NCBI GenBank assembly: GCA_029260755.1
Contig: JAJDCQ010000124.1
Coordinates: 1-51,217 of the forward strand
DNA length: 51,217 nt
Direction of reading: 5' to 3'
From: Planctomycetota bacterium
GTDB lineage: Bacteria; Planctomycetota; J058; JAJDCQ01
A program made the translations under genes and the position numbers. Each line of letters opens with the position of its first letter. The stretch's first letter is position 1. Positions 16,069-25,600 of this stretch are shown here, one piece after another. Under the pieces are notes generated by a model. The model was not told the DNA's origin and ran no database searches. It saw nothing but the letters and a program-made list of their open reading frames with translations.

Positions 16069-16362
16069 GCGGAGGCGGCGGGTCGAGCGATTGCGTCAGC
16101 TTCGCCTTCGGCGAAGAGGATGTCACCACGGAGACACGGAGGACACGGAGGATTCACGGAGACGCGCGGGCGGCGCCTACCGGATTGGTGTCGCTTCGCG
16201 ACGAGGTGGAACCACGGAGGCACGGAGGCACGGAGAGGCTTCGGTCCGACCACGTCTCCCTATCGTCGGATCGTGGTCGCCTCGAGCCCGTCGAGGACGG
16301 TGCCAGACAGAGGATCCTCCGTGTCCTCCGTGTCTCCGTGGTGAACATCCGCCAGGCGAGTC
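16069..16362. repeat. Large inverted-repeat element with CACGGAG motifs
   Basis: This gap of about 290 bp holds two long arms. The left arm is 16119-16153 and the right arm is 16314-16349; the right arm is the reverse complement of the left with a single one-base indel. The core is ACCACGGAGACACGGAGG. A related third copy with GGCACGGAGGCACGGAG lies inside at 16208-16240. A smaller hairpin CTTCGCC-TTC-GGCGAAG is at 16099-16117, downstream of the metallopeptidase stop. The arrangement resembles a non-autonomous palindromic repeat element; the CCACGGAGACACGGAGGACACGG motif is familiar from environmental bacterial genomes, from memory. No open frame inside is credible. Confidence 0.75.
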
Positions 16363-17739
16363 CTACCGCTTCTTCCGTCCGCTCGTCGGCTGGATCGAGT
16401 CGGTCGTCCAGGGCACCTCGAGCTCCTTCCACGTCCAGCGCTTGCCGTCGCCGGTGGCGAAGGAGACCTGGGTGAAGGCGGGGTTAGGCTCGCCGCCGGC
16501 TGCGGTCGTGACCGGGACGAGGAGCTCGTCGCGGACGTAGTCGTAGTAGCACTTGTGCTCGACGACCGGCGTCGGGCGCTGCTTCTTGCGGGGGATCGTC
16601 CAGACGGTCGGGGAGACGCCCCGGCGCATGTTCTTCACGCCGCCCGCTCCCTTGATGTCGACGGTGCAAGGCATCCTGGGCGACGCGCCGTTCGGCGTGC
16701 GCAGCTTGAACCGGAGGTAGAAGATCCCGTTCGCCGGGACGCCCGGCGGACCCTCGAGCGGGATCGGCGAGGCGATCGGACCGCTCAGCCAGATCCCTCC
16801 GCGGATCTGGAGGAGCGGCTCGAGAGGCATCACGTCGGGCGCGTCGGGGTCCGGCAGGTAGGGGCGCCGCCCCGGCTCGGGGCCGTCGGGCGAGACGTCG
16901 ATGAACTCGCCCGAGATCCCGGCCTTCCACCCCGAGACGCGCGGCGGGCTCTCGACCGAGGTCTCGAAGTCGGTGATCCAGCCGGGCCCGAGCTCGTCCT
17001 CGAGCTGGATCTCGAGCTCGATCGGGTCTCCGTCGGTCCTCAGGCCGAGCTTCACGAGCGGGCGCTTCAGGATCGAGTCGGTCCCGTTGCGGAGCTGACC
17101 GGTCACGCGGAGGAGGTCGCCGGGCATCATCTCGAGCCGGATGTTGGCGACCTCGAGCTCGTCGCCGTCCGACCACTCGCCCGCGCCGATCAGGAGCGGC
17201 CCGGGCGGGTGCGCGCCGCCGTCGCTGTCGCCGGATCCGCTCTCGGGCGGGGCGCCCTCGGGGGTCGGGCTCTTCTCGATCGACTCGGTGAGGAACTTCC
17301 AGCGGGTCGCCTCGCCGTTCGGGAGGCGCGCGCTCACCGTCACCCGGTAGGCGAGGAACGCGGGGACCTGCTTCTCCTCGATGTCGACCTTGCCCTTGCT
17401 CCCCGCGGCCATCCGCCTGCGCGACCAGCCGCGCCGGATCCGTCGGAACTTCTTCCACTCGCCGCCGTCGTCCTCGAGGAGATCGATCCGCAACCGGACG
17501 TCGTCGAGCGCCTCCTCGCCTACGTTGCGGACGGTCCCCTTGAAGAAGACCGCGTGCTCGATCCGGGTGCGGGACACCTCGATGTCGAGCTCGATCGGCG
17601 GCGGCACCCAGGGCTCCGCGTCCTTCGCTCCGCCCGGCTCGTCGTCGGCCGTCGCGGGGGGCGCGACGGGGCACATCATCAGGACCATCATCGCCATCAG
17701 GGCTGGGATCAGGGCGATCGGGCGGTGGTCTCTGGGCAT
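16363..17739 (-). CDS. Exported protein of unknown function
   Basis: This 458-residue protein has an N-terminal signal sequence (MPRDHRPIALIPALMAMMVL, predicted cleavage near ATADDE). The mature part has two similar beta-rich halves: about 50-150 (FFKGTVRNVGEEALDDVRLR) and about 195-290 (LLRVTGQLRNGTDSILKRP). Both resemble FxLYD- or CARDB-like domains that describe relations between extracytoplasmic modules. The C-terminus ends in a basic RKKR. No enzymatic motif is seen. The ATG at 17739 has upstream GGAGAG. The gene diverges from the ABC exporter operon with about 210 bp between them. The function is unknown, probably periplasmic. Confidence 0.75.
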   Translation of the reverse strand: MPRDHRPIALIPALMAMMVLMMCPVAPPATADDEPGGAKDAEPWVPPPIELDIEVSRTRIEHAVFFKGTVRNVGEEALDDVRLRIDLLEDDGGEWKKFRRIRRGWSRRRMAAGSKGKVDIEEKQVPAFLAYRVTVSARLPNGEATRWKFLTESIEKSPTPEGAPPESGSGDSDGGAHPPGPLLIGAGEWSDGDELEVANIRLEMMPGDLLRVTGQLRNGTDSILKRPLVKLGLRTDGDPIELEIQLEDELGPGWITDFETSVESPPRVSGWKAGISGEFIDVSPDGPEPGRRPYLPDPDAPDVMPLEPLLQIRGGIWLSGPIASPIPLEGPPGVPANGIFYLRFKLRTPNGASPRMPCTVDIKGAGGVKNMRRGVSPTVWTIPRKKQRPTPVVEHKCYYDYVRDELLVPVTTAAGGEPNPAFTQVSFATGDGKRWTWKELEVPWTTDSIQPTSGRKKR

Positions 17740-17949
17740 CGAATCTCTCCGGAGAGGACAGGGGCGGGGACGGCCGAACGTCCATCGTGGGACGTGGCCC
17801 CGATGCCCGCAACCGGCCGGATCCTGCCAGGTTGGGGCGACCGGGGCGACCGATTCGTGCCGCGATGCGCAATACGGTCTTTCCCCCGGGTTCGGATCCC
17901 GTTACGATCGTCGCCCGCGCTCACTCCGCAAACGAGGAATGCTCCCGTC

Positions 17950-19410
17950 GTGTCGGCCTCCATGGACCTCACTCCGCTCAAGATCGACCGGAACAAGGCC
18001 GCGCCGCGGGCTCGTCCCGGCTCGCTCGCGCCGAAGCTCTTCGGGCTCGGCGCGCTCGCGGCGGTCGCGGCGGTCGCGTGGGTCTTCTGGCCTGCGATCA
18101 AGGGGCGCGTCGACGCGATCCGCCTCCCGACCGTCAAGGTCGTCCGGGTGGAGGAGAGCCATCCCGCCGCCGCGGGCGCCGTGCGCGGCATGGCGTCGAA
18201 CGGCTATATCGTCGCGTCGCGCCGCGCGGCCCTCTCGGCAGACACGCCGGGCCGGATCGTCGAGATGCACGTCACGGAGGGAAGCCTGGTCCAGGAGGGC
18301 GACCTCGTCGCCCGGCTCTTCTCCGAGGAGTACGCCGCGAGCGTCGCGCGCGCCGACGCCGACATCGCGCGCGCGGAGGCGTCGAAGAAGAGCGCCGAGG
18401 CGAGCCGCGACGCGGCCCGGACCGAGGTCGGACGTCTCGCCGCCGCCGTCGTGGCCGCCGAGGAGGCGATCGCGGCCGACCAGTCCGACGTCGGCCTCGC
18501 CGAGCGCGAGCTCGGTCGCGAGGAGGGCCTCGAGCGCGACGGCGTCGGGCGCGACCGCGACCTCGACCGCGCCCGCGCGGCGCTCGAGCGGGGCCGCGCG
18601 AGCCTGCGGCGGTCCCGCGCCCTGAAGAACGCGGCCACCGAGGCGGTGGCCGCGGCCGAGAGCCAGGTCGAGGTGGCGGAGGCGAGGATCGTCGAGGCCG
18701 GCGCCGCGATCGCGGTCGCGCGCGCGGCCCGCCAGCTCGCCCAGGCGACCCTCAAGAAGACCGAGGTCCGCGCCCCGTTCACCGGGATCGTCGTCCTGAA
18801 GGACGCCGAGGTCGGCGAGGTCGTCAGCCCGAACAGCGGCAGCACCCGCGGCTCGGTCGTGACCATGGTCGACCTCGCCTCGCTCGAGGTGCAGGCCGAC
18901 GTCCCCGAGACCAGCCTCAAGGCGGTCCGGGTCGGCGGCCCGGCCAGGATCTTCCTCGACGCCTGGCCCGGTGAGCCCTACCGCGGCCGGGTGGACAGGA
19001 TCTGGCCGACGGCGAACCGCCAGAAGGCGACCGTCGAGGTGCGCGTCTCCTTCGTCGACCGCGACGAGCGCCTGCGCCCCGAGATGGGCGTGCGGATCGT
19101 CTTCACGCCCGACGACGAGCCGCCCGCGAACGGCGCGTCCCCCGACGGAGGGACGCCGGCCGCGGCCGGCGCCGAGGCGTCCCCGATCATCCTCGTGCCG
19201 GAGACGGCCGTCGTGCGTCTCGATGGGAAGAGCGGCGTGTTCCTCCTCGAGCGAGACGCCGTCCGGTTCCACCCCGTGCAGGTCGGCAAGACCACCGGGG
19301 GTCGCGTCGCGATCGAGTCGGGCCTCGCGGGGGGCGAGCGGATCATCGCCGCGCCCTCCTCGACCCTGTCGGATGGCGACCGCGTCCGGGTCGAGAACGA
19401 GTCATCCTAG
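17950..19410 (+). CDS. Periplasmic adaptor (membrane fusion) subunit of ABC exporter
   Basis: This protein of about 486 residues belongs to the HlyD/MacA/DevB-type adaptor family. One N-terminal membrane anchor (LFGLGALAAVAAVAWVFWPA) is followed by the first lipoyl half (GRIVEMHVTEGSLVQEGDLV), a long Ala/Glu/Arg coiled coil (about 120-265), the second lipoyl half (VRAPFTGIVVLKDAEVGEVV) and a beta-barrel (RPEMGVRIVF). GTG at 17950 has GAGGA 11 bp upstream and is preferred; ATG at 17962 is the alternative. The adaptor bridges the inner-membrane transporter and an outer-membrane channel. It leads a four-gene plus-strand operon. No outer-membrane TolC-like gene is nearby. Confidence 0.9.
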   Translation: MSASMDLTPLKIDRNKAAPRARPGSLAPKLFGLGALAAVAAVAWVFWPAIKGRVDAIRLPTVKVVRVEESHPAAAGAVRGMASNGYIVASRRAALSADTPGRIVEMHVTEGSLVQEGDLVARLFSEEYAASVARADADIARAEASKKSAEASRDAARTEVGRLAAAVVAAEEAIAADQSDVGLAERELGREEGLERDGVGRDRDLDRARAALERGRASLRRSRALKNAATEAVAAAESQVEVAEARIVEAGAAIAVARAARQLAQATLKKTEVRAPFTGIVVLKDAEVGEVVSPNSGSTRGSVVTMVDLASLEVQADVPETSLKAVRVGGPARIFLDAWPGEPYRGRVDRIWPTANRQKATVEVRVSFVDRDERLRPEMGVRIVFTPDDEPPANGASPDGGTPAAAGAEASPIILVPETAVVRLDGKSGVFLLERDAVRFHPVQVGKTTGGRVAIESGLAGGERIIAAPSSTLSDGDRVRVENESS

Positions 19411-19450
19411 TCGCCGGGCCGCGATCCCGAGCCTGAGCAGAGAGCCCGTC

Positions 19451-20254
19451 ATGCCCGAAGCGTTCATCAGCCTCGAAGAGGTCACCCGGAGCTACTCCCG
19501 CGGCGGCGAGACCGTCCACGCCCTCGACCGCGTCGACCTCGAGATCCCCAAGGCCACCTTCACCGCGCTGATGGGGCCGTCGGGCTCGGGCAAGTCGACG
19601 ATGCTCAACCTTCTCGGCGGCCTCGACCGCGCCAACGCGGGGCGGGTCATGGTCGACGGCGACGACCTCAGCCTCCTCGGCAACGCCGAGCTCGCCCGCT
19701 ACCGGGCCGACAACGTCGGCTTCGTGTTCCAGGGCTTCAACCTGCTCCCGGTGCTCACGGCGCTGCAGAACGTGGAGCTGCCGCTCCTCCTCGCGCCGCT
19801 CTCGCGGGCCGAGCGCCGCAAGCACGCCCTCTACGCCCTCGAGCTCGTCGGTCTCTCGGACCGCGTCCATCACCGGCCGAGCCAGCTCTCGGGCGGCCAG
19901 GAGCAGCGGGTGGCGATCGCCCGCGCGCTCGCGACCGACCCCAAGCTGATCCTCGCCGACGAGCCGACGGGCGACCTCGACCGGAACACGGCCGACGCGG
20001 TCCTCGACCTGCTCGTGCGTCTCAACGAGGAGTTCGACAAGACGATCGTCATGGTCACCCACGACGCCCGCGCCGCCGAGCGAGCGCAGCGCACCGTCCA
20101 CCTCGACAAGGGCGAGCTCGAGCGGATCGAGGAGAACCGGCCGGCCGGCAAGCTCTCGACCGAGGAGAAGAAGCCAGACGGCGCGAAGGAAGATGACGGC
20201 GCGAAGGCCGAGCCGGCCACGACGGCGGCGACCGACGCGGGCGGGGAGGACTGA
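19451..20254 (+). CDS. ABC exporter ATP-binding subunit (MacB/LolD-type)
   Basis: This 267-residue ATPase has Walker A GPSGSGKST, Q-loop FVFQGFNLLP, signature LSGGQEQRVAIARA and Walker B LILADEPTGDLD with the switch His in MVTHD. The N-terminal ~220 residues are a standard MacB/LolD-family nucleotide-binding domain that powers substrate extrusion. A charged C-terminal extension (about 225-267, KKPDGAKEDDGAKAEPATT) is not normal for the family and probably disordered. The ATG at 19451 sits 40 bp after the adaptor stop; the permease starts 4 bp after the stop. The gene is part of the exporter operon. Confidence 0.95.
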   Translation: MPEAFISLEEVTRSYSRGGETVHALDRVDLEIPKATFTALMGPSGSGKSTMLNLLGGLDRANAGRVMVDGDDLSLLGNAELARYRADNVGFVFQGFNLLPVLTALQNVELPLLLAPLSRAERRKHALYALELVGLSDRVHHRPSQLSGGQEQRVAIARALATDPKLILADEPTGDLDRNTADAVLDLLVRLNEEFDKTIVMVTHDARAAERAQRTVHLDKGELERIEENRPAGKLSTEEKKPDGAKEDDGAKAEPATTAATDAGGED

Positions 20255-20258
20255 TCCG

Positions 20259-21422
20259 ATGCCCTGGATCCTCCTGGTCAAGAACATCGCCGCGCACCCG
20301 TTCCGGACGTTCCTGACGATCGGGTCGCTCATCGTCGCGGTGTTCCTCCTCTGCTTCCTGAAGACGGCCCTCGTCAGCCTCCAGGCGGGCGTGAACAGCA
20401 GCGCCAGCAACCGCCTGATCGTCCAGAGCGCGGTCAGCCTGTTCGTCGACCTGCCCCTCAACTACCAGACCAAGATCGAGGGGATCGACGGCGTCGACGA
20501 GGTCTGCAAGTTCCAGTGGTTCGGCGGCCTCTACCGCGACCAGATGCAGTTCGCCCAGTTCGGGATCGACGCCGACCGGTTCCTCTCGGCCTACCCCGAG
20601 GTGAACGTCATCGCCGGCGACGCAAAGGACCTCGAGGCGCGCCGGACGGCCTGCATCATCGGCACGAAGATGGCCGACGCGTTCGGCTTCCAGGTCGGCG
20701 ACACGATCCCGATCCAGGGCACGATCTTCACCAGGCCGGAGAACGAGCCGTGGGTGTTCGACGTCGTGGCGATCTACGAGTCGACGAGCCCGAACGTCGA
20801 CGAGAACACGATGTTCTTCCGCTGGGACTACCTCGACGAGACGCTCGAGGCCGGCAGCGCCTACGGCCCGCGCGGCGTCGGCGTCTACGTGATCAAGCTC
20901 GCCACGGGCGCCGACGGCACGGCCGTCGCCCGGACGGTCGACGAGCGGTTCGCGAACGACAGCCAGCGGGTGCAGACGACGACCGAGGCCGAGTTCCAGC
21001 GTCAGTTCGTGTCGATGCTCGGGAGCGTCCCGACGTTTCTGTCGTCGATCGGCGGCGGCGTCCTCTTCGCGATCTTCCTCGCCGTCCTCAACACGATGCT
21101 GATGGCGGGGCGCGAGCGGACGCGCGATCTGGGCGTCCTGAAGGCGCTCGGCTTCGGGAACGCGGTCGCCTTCACCCTCCTCATCCTGGAGAGCCTGCTG
21201 ATCTGCACGATCGGCGGGGCGCTCGGCGTCGGCCTCGCGAAGCTGACCGAGGCGCCGCTCGGCTCGGGCCTTCGCATGATCCTGCCGACCTACGTGATCG
21301 GCTCGGAGACGGCGATCTTCGGAATGGGGCTCGCCCTCGGGATCGGCGTCGTCGCCGGCCTGGCGCCCGCGTGGCGCGCCGCGGGCCTGAAGCCGGTCGA
21401 CGCCCTTCGGTCGGAGGCGTAA
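20259..21422 (+). CDS. ABC exporter permease 1 (FtsX/MacB-like)
   Basis: This 387-residue permease has the MacB-type topology. The first membrane helix is near residues 17-37 (FLTIGSLIVAVFLLCFL), followed by a large extracytoplasmic domain (about 40-265) and three C-terminal helices (SSIGGGVLFAIFLAVLNTML, FTLLILESLLICTIGGALG, TAIFGMGLALGIGVVAGLAP). The cytoplasmic loop GRERTRDLGVLKALGF and the terminal PVDALRSEA are FtsX-family hallmarks. The ATG at 20259 lies 4 bp after the ATPase stop. It probably forms a heterodimer with the next gene product. Confidence 0.93.
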   Translation: MPWILLVKNIAAHPFRTFLTIGSLIVAVFLLCFLKTALVSLQAGVNSSASNRLIVQSAVSLFVDLPLNYQTKIEGIDGVDEVCKFQWFGGLYRDQMQFAQFGIDADRFLSAYPEVNVIAGDAKDLEARRTACIIGTKMADAFGFQVGDTIPIQGTIFTRPENEPWVFDVVAIYESTSPNVDENTMFFRWDYLDETLEAGSAYGPRGVGVYVIKLATGADGTAVARTVDERFANDSQRVQTTTEAEFQRQFVSMLGSVPTFLSSIGGGVLFAIFLAVLNTMLMAGRERTRDLGVLKALGFGNAVAFTLLILESLLICTIGGALGVGLAKLTEAPLGSGLRMILPTYVIGSETAIFGMGLALGIGVVAGLAPAWRAAGLKPVDALRSEA

Positions 21423-21426
21423 TCCG

Positions 21427-22599
21427 ATGCTGAGCCTCCCACCGCTGTCCTACAACATCCGCTCGCTCTTCGTCCGCTGGAGCTCGACGCTCCTGACCGT
21501 CATCGGCATCGGCGCGACCGTCGCCGTCCTCGCCGGAATCCTGGCGCTCCAGCAGGGGTTCGCCTCGCTCTACTCCGACGCCGGTCGCGAGGACGTCGCG
21601 ATCTTCCTGCGTCCGGGCGCGACGTCGGAGGGCGAGAGCGCGTTCCAGCGCGAGCGGGCCGAGATCCTCATCAAGGGCACGCCCGAGATCGCCCTCGACG
21701 GAGACGGGCAGCCGCTCGCGTCGGGCGAGATCTACCTGGCCGTTCGGCGCGCGAAGCTCGATGGCGGCGAGACCAACGTCCCGATCCGCGGCGTCCAGCC
21801 GGCGAGCTTCGCGATCGCGGGCGAGGCGTTCCGCATCGTCGAGGGCGAGAACTTCACCCCGGGCTCGAACGAGGTGATCGTCGGCCGCGCGCTCCCGCGC
21901 CGGATCCAGAACTGTCAGGTCGGCCAGGAGATCGTCTTCAACACGACGCCGTTCACGGTCGTCGGCGTGTTCGACTACGAGGGGCCGTTTCAGTCCGAGG
22001 TCTGGGGCGACATCGATCGGATGAGCGAGGCGCTCAAGCGTCCGATCTGGAACCGCGTCCTCGCGCGGGTGAAGCCGGGCACCGACATCGAGGCGCTCGC
22101 GGAGCGGCTCGAGGACGACAAGCAGGTGCCGGCGAAGGTGCTGAGCGAGCGGGCCTACCTCACGGGGCAGACGAAGATCCTGACCGCCCTCCTCTACATC
22201 CTCGGCGGCCTGCTCGGCTCGGTCATGGGCGTCGCGGCCGTCTTCACCGGGACGAACACGATGATGAGCGCGATCGCCGCCCGGCGGCGCGAGATCGGGA
22301 TCCTCCTCGCGATCGGTTTCCGGCCGTTCCCGATCTTCCTGTCGTTCGTCTTCGAGGCGATCGTCCTCGGGCTGCTCGGCGGCGTCGTCGGGTGCCTGAT
22401 GGTGATGCCGCTCCACGGGGTCGACACGGGGACGACGAACTTCGCCACGTTCACCGAGGTCGCGTTCGCGTTCCGGGTGACGCCGACGGTGCTGGGCACC
22501 GCGGTGATCTTCGCGTGCGCCCTCGGCCTGGTCGGCGGGCTCATCCCGGCGGCGCTCGCAGCGCTCAAGGACCCCGTCGAGGCGCTCCGCCACCGCTGA
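21427..22599 (+). CDS. ABC exporter permease 2 (FtsX/MacB-like)
   Basis: This 390-residue FtsX-family permease is a paralogue of its upstream neighbour. The N-terminal helix is at residues 20-40 (SSTLLTVIGIGATVAVLAGIL), followed by a large outer domain and three helices near 260-280, 305-330 and 355-380. The intracellular loop ARRREIGILLAIGFRP matches the family motif, and the protein ends with DPVEALRHR. The start is 4 bp after the first permease stop. Two distinct permeases with one ATPase and one adaptor suggest a heterodimeric MacAB/DevBCA-like exporter. The substrate cannot be read from the sequence. Confidence 0.93.
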   Translation: MLSLPPLSYNIRSLFVRWSSTLLTVIGIGATVAVLAGILALQQGFASLYSDAGREDVAIFLRPGATSEGESAFQRERAEILIKGTPEIALDGDGQPLASGEIYLAVRRAKLDGGETNVPIRGVQPASFAIAGEAFRIVEGENFTPGSNEVIVGRALPRRIQNCQVGQEIVFNTTPFTVVGVFDYEGPFQSEVWGDIDRMSEALKRPIWNRVLARVKPGTDIEALAERLEDDKQVPAKVLSERAYLTGQTKILTALLYILGGLLGSVMGVAAVFTGTNTMMSAIAARRREIGILLAIGFRPFPIFLSFVFEAIVLGLLGGVVGCLMVMPLHGVDTGTTNFATFTEVAFAFRVTPTVLGTAVIFACALGLVGGLIPAALAALKDPVEALRHR

Positions 22600-22623
22600 G
22601 CCGACCGCGCGCCGGTCCGGACG

Positions 22624-25600
22624 TCAATGGCCCCAGGCGCTCGCGCGCCACAGCGTGATCACGCCGTCGGCCGTGGCCGATGCCAGATGGGCGCCGCCCG
22701 GCGCGAAGGCGAGCGCGGTCACCCGAGGCCCGTCGCCGGGCAGCGTCGCGATGAGGCGCACGCTCTCGTCCTCGACCGCCGCGACCACGATCGTGCCCGC
22801 GTCGCCGGCCGCGGCGAGGAGCGACCCGTCTCGGCTCACCGCGAGCGTCCGGATCGGGCTCGGCGTCGGGGCATCGAGGATCGGTTCGTCGGAGTCGGTC
22901 CTCCGGATCACGAGGCCCGCGTCGCCGGCGACGGCCACGCGACGCGCGGGCAGGCCGGCGAGGTCGTGAATCGGGCCGACCCCCTCGATCCGGCGCACGC
23001 GTCGGCCGTCGCGTCGGTCGAACACCTCGATCGCGCCCGACTCGCCCGCGGCGAGCGCGATCCGGCCACCGTTCGGAGACCAGGCGAGCCGGAGCGGCGT
23101 CGAGCCCGGCCCCCCGGCGAGGGTGACCGCTTCGCCCGAGTCGAGGTCGAAGACGACGACGCGTCCGTCGGCCGCGGCGATCGCCAGGCTTGGCTCGCGC
23201 GGTGCGTAGACGGCGGCGGTGGCCGGCGACGCGGTCGTGTCGACCTCGAAGGGGCCTCGCAGCGTGCCGTCCTCGATCTTCGCGCCCGCGAGCCCTCCGT
23301 CGTCGGTGACGAGGCGAACCTCATCCCCCGCGGGCGCGATGTCGAGGTGACCCGCCTTGGCGACGTCGACCTCGAGGATCGACTGCTTCCCCTCCCCGAG
23401 CGACCAGAGCCGAAGGGTCCGGTCACGCCCGAGCGAGACGAGCCGGTCGTCGGCGGCGAACGCGAGCCCGACCACCGCGCCGTCGTGGCCGCCGACGCCC
23501 TCGGCCGGGTCGAGGCGTTCGCCCGTTCGCGGGTCGTAGACCCGGAGGATGCCGTCGACCCCGCCGGTCACGACCCGCTCCCCCTCGCGCGTGAAGACGA
23601 CGGCCGTGGTCCCGGCCGCCGCATCGCCGTGGGCGATCCGCGGGCCGGGGGTGCCGACGAACCCGAGTTGACCGACTCGTCCCCAGAGGACGCCCAGGTC
23701 GCCTCCGGGCGCGATCTCGAGGTGCGGGCGAAGCCCCTGGAGGGCCGGGTCGAACGGCGGCGCGGCGTCGGTGAGCCCCGGCAGGGCGAACGCGCGGATG
23801 AGGCTCCGCTGGCCGGTCACGACGACCCGGTCGTCGCCGGTGAGCGCGACCGAGAGCGGGACGGGCGCGCCGGCCTCGAGCGCGCGACGCGTCGCGACGA
23901 CGCCGCTCGCCGCGTCCCGGACGACCACGCCGCGCGGCTCGTCGTGTCGTCCGTAGGCGACGACGAGGCGGGTCGAGTCGCGGGTGAAGACGATCTTCCT
24001 GACCTGCGAGGGCTCCCGCTCGCGCCACGCATCGTTCGCCGTCGTCGTGTCGAAGATGCGGACGCCGCTCCCGCCGGCGAACGCGATCCACCGGCTGTCG
24101 GGCGAGATCGCCATCTTGGACACGGGGACGCCCCCCGCGGAGAGCTCGTGGACCGGCCGGGTCCGCCCCTCGTACCACCCGAGGACGCGCCCGCTCCGAT
24201 CGGCGCTGACGATCGCGTTCGCCGAGCCCGAGTGGAACAGGGCCGTCACATCGGCGCGGTGCCCCACGAGCTCGGCCCGCTCCACGCCCGTGGCGAGGTC
24301 CCAGAGCCGGATCGCGGTTCCGCCGGCGCTCGCGGCGGTGAGCCCATCGGGGGCCGCCGAGAGCGCGCGGATCGGAGCGCCGTGGCGCATCCGCCGCGTG
24401 CCGAGGCGGAGGAACGCCCCCTCGGGGAGGGGCCGCTCGAGGGTCAGGGTGGACAGCTCGGCCGCCGCGGCATCGCGGGTCGCCGCAGTGCCGCGGAGAT
24501 CCCAGACGATGACGGTCGTGTCGGCGCTCCCCGAGACGAGGACGCCGCCGCGCCCGGCGATGGCCAGGGCGTCGACGGAGCCCTCGTGCCCGACGAAGAG
24601 GTGCCTCGGCTGGCCGGAGCGGACGTCCCAGACGGCGATCCGGCCGTCGTCGAGCCCGAGGGCGACGACGTGGTCGCCACCGGGCGTCATCGGTCCGAGG
24701 GCGATCGACGCGTGGCCGGCGCCCTCGACGCCGAAGCGCCCCAGGATCGCCCCGCTCCTCGCGTCGCGGACGGTCGCACCCGATGGTCGGAGCGCCGCGA
24801 CGAGGGCGTCGTCAGGCGAGATCACGACGCGCGAGGCGTCGGCGCCGAGTCGGAGAATCGCGGGCTTCTCGACGCTCGGGTCCCAGATCGCGAGCGTCCG
24901 GTCGCCGAAGAGCGCCGCGGTGATGCGTCGGCCGGCCGAGATCGACCGACCCTTCGCCCCGTCTCGCTTCGGCTCGAGCGCCTGGAGGAGCGCCCCGTCC
25001 AGGGCGTGGCGGGTGACGCCGTCGGGGTGACGGGTCACCAGGCGCGGCTCGGCCGAGATGGCGACCTCTCGCGCCGTTCCCTTCATCGGGATGGTCGCGG
25101 GCACCTCGCCCCCGCCGACCGTGTGAACGGCGACGTCGCCGCGGCCGGTCACGACCGCGACCCGACCTCCGGCGGAGTCGATGGCGACCGCGCCGTGTCG
25201 GGCCGGACCCCCGAGCTGGATTGGCGGAAGCGACTCGTCCCGACCGGCTCGCCAGACGCGCGCGGTGCCATCCTCGCTCGCGGTGACGACCGCCTCCCCG
25301 GCCAGGTCGACCGAGATCGCCTTCACCGCGGCCGCGTGCCCGGACGGGCCGGTCACCGGAACGATCGTCCCCGCGGAGGGGTCGACGACGTGGAGGATGC
25401 CGCTCCGGCCGGCGACCAGGATCCGCCCGACCGGGACGGCGAGCATGCGCGCGCCGAGATCGCTCGCCGGGATCGGGCCGAGGCGTTGGATCTTCGTTGC
25501 GTCGAGCGGGTCGATGACGGCGACCCGCCCGTCGACGCCGAGCACGGCGACGCGGTCGAGCGCCGGAAGGGCGAGGACAGAGACGCCGGGCGCGTCGTCG

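Noticed and set aside
16119..16349. CRISPR-like repeat interpretation of the CACGGAG motifs
   Set aside because: Units are inverted and of uneven length without regular spacers, so a palindromic element fits better.
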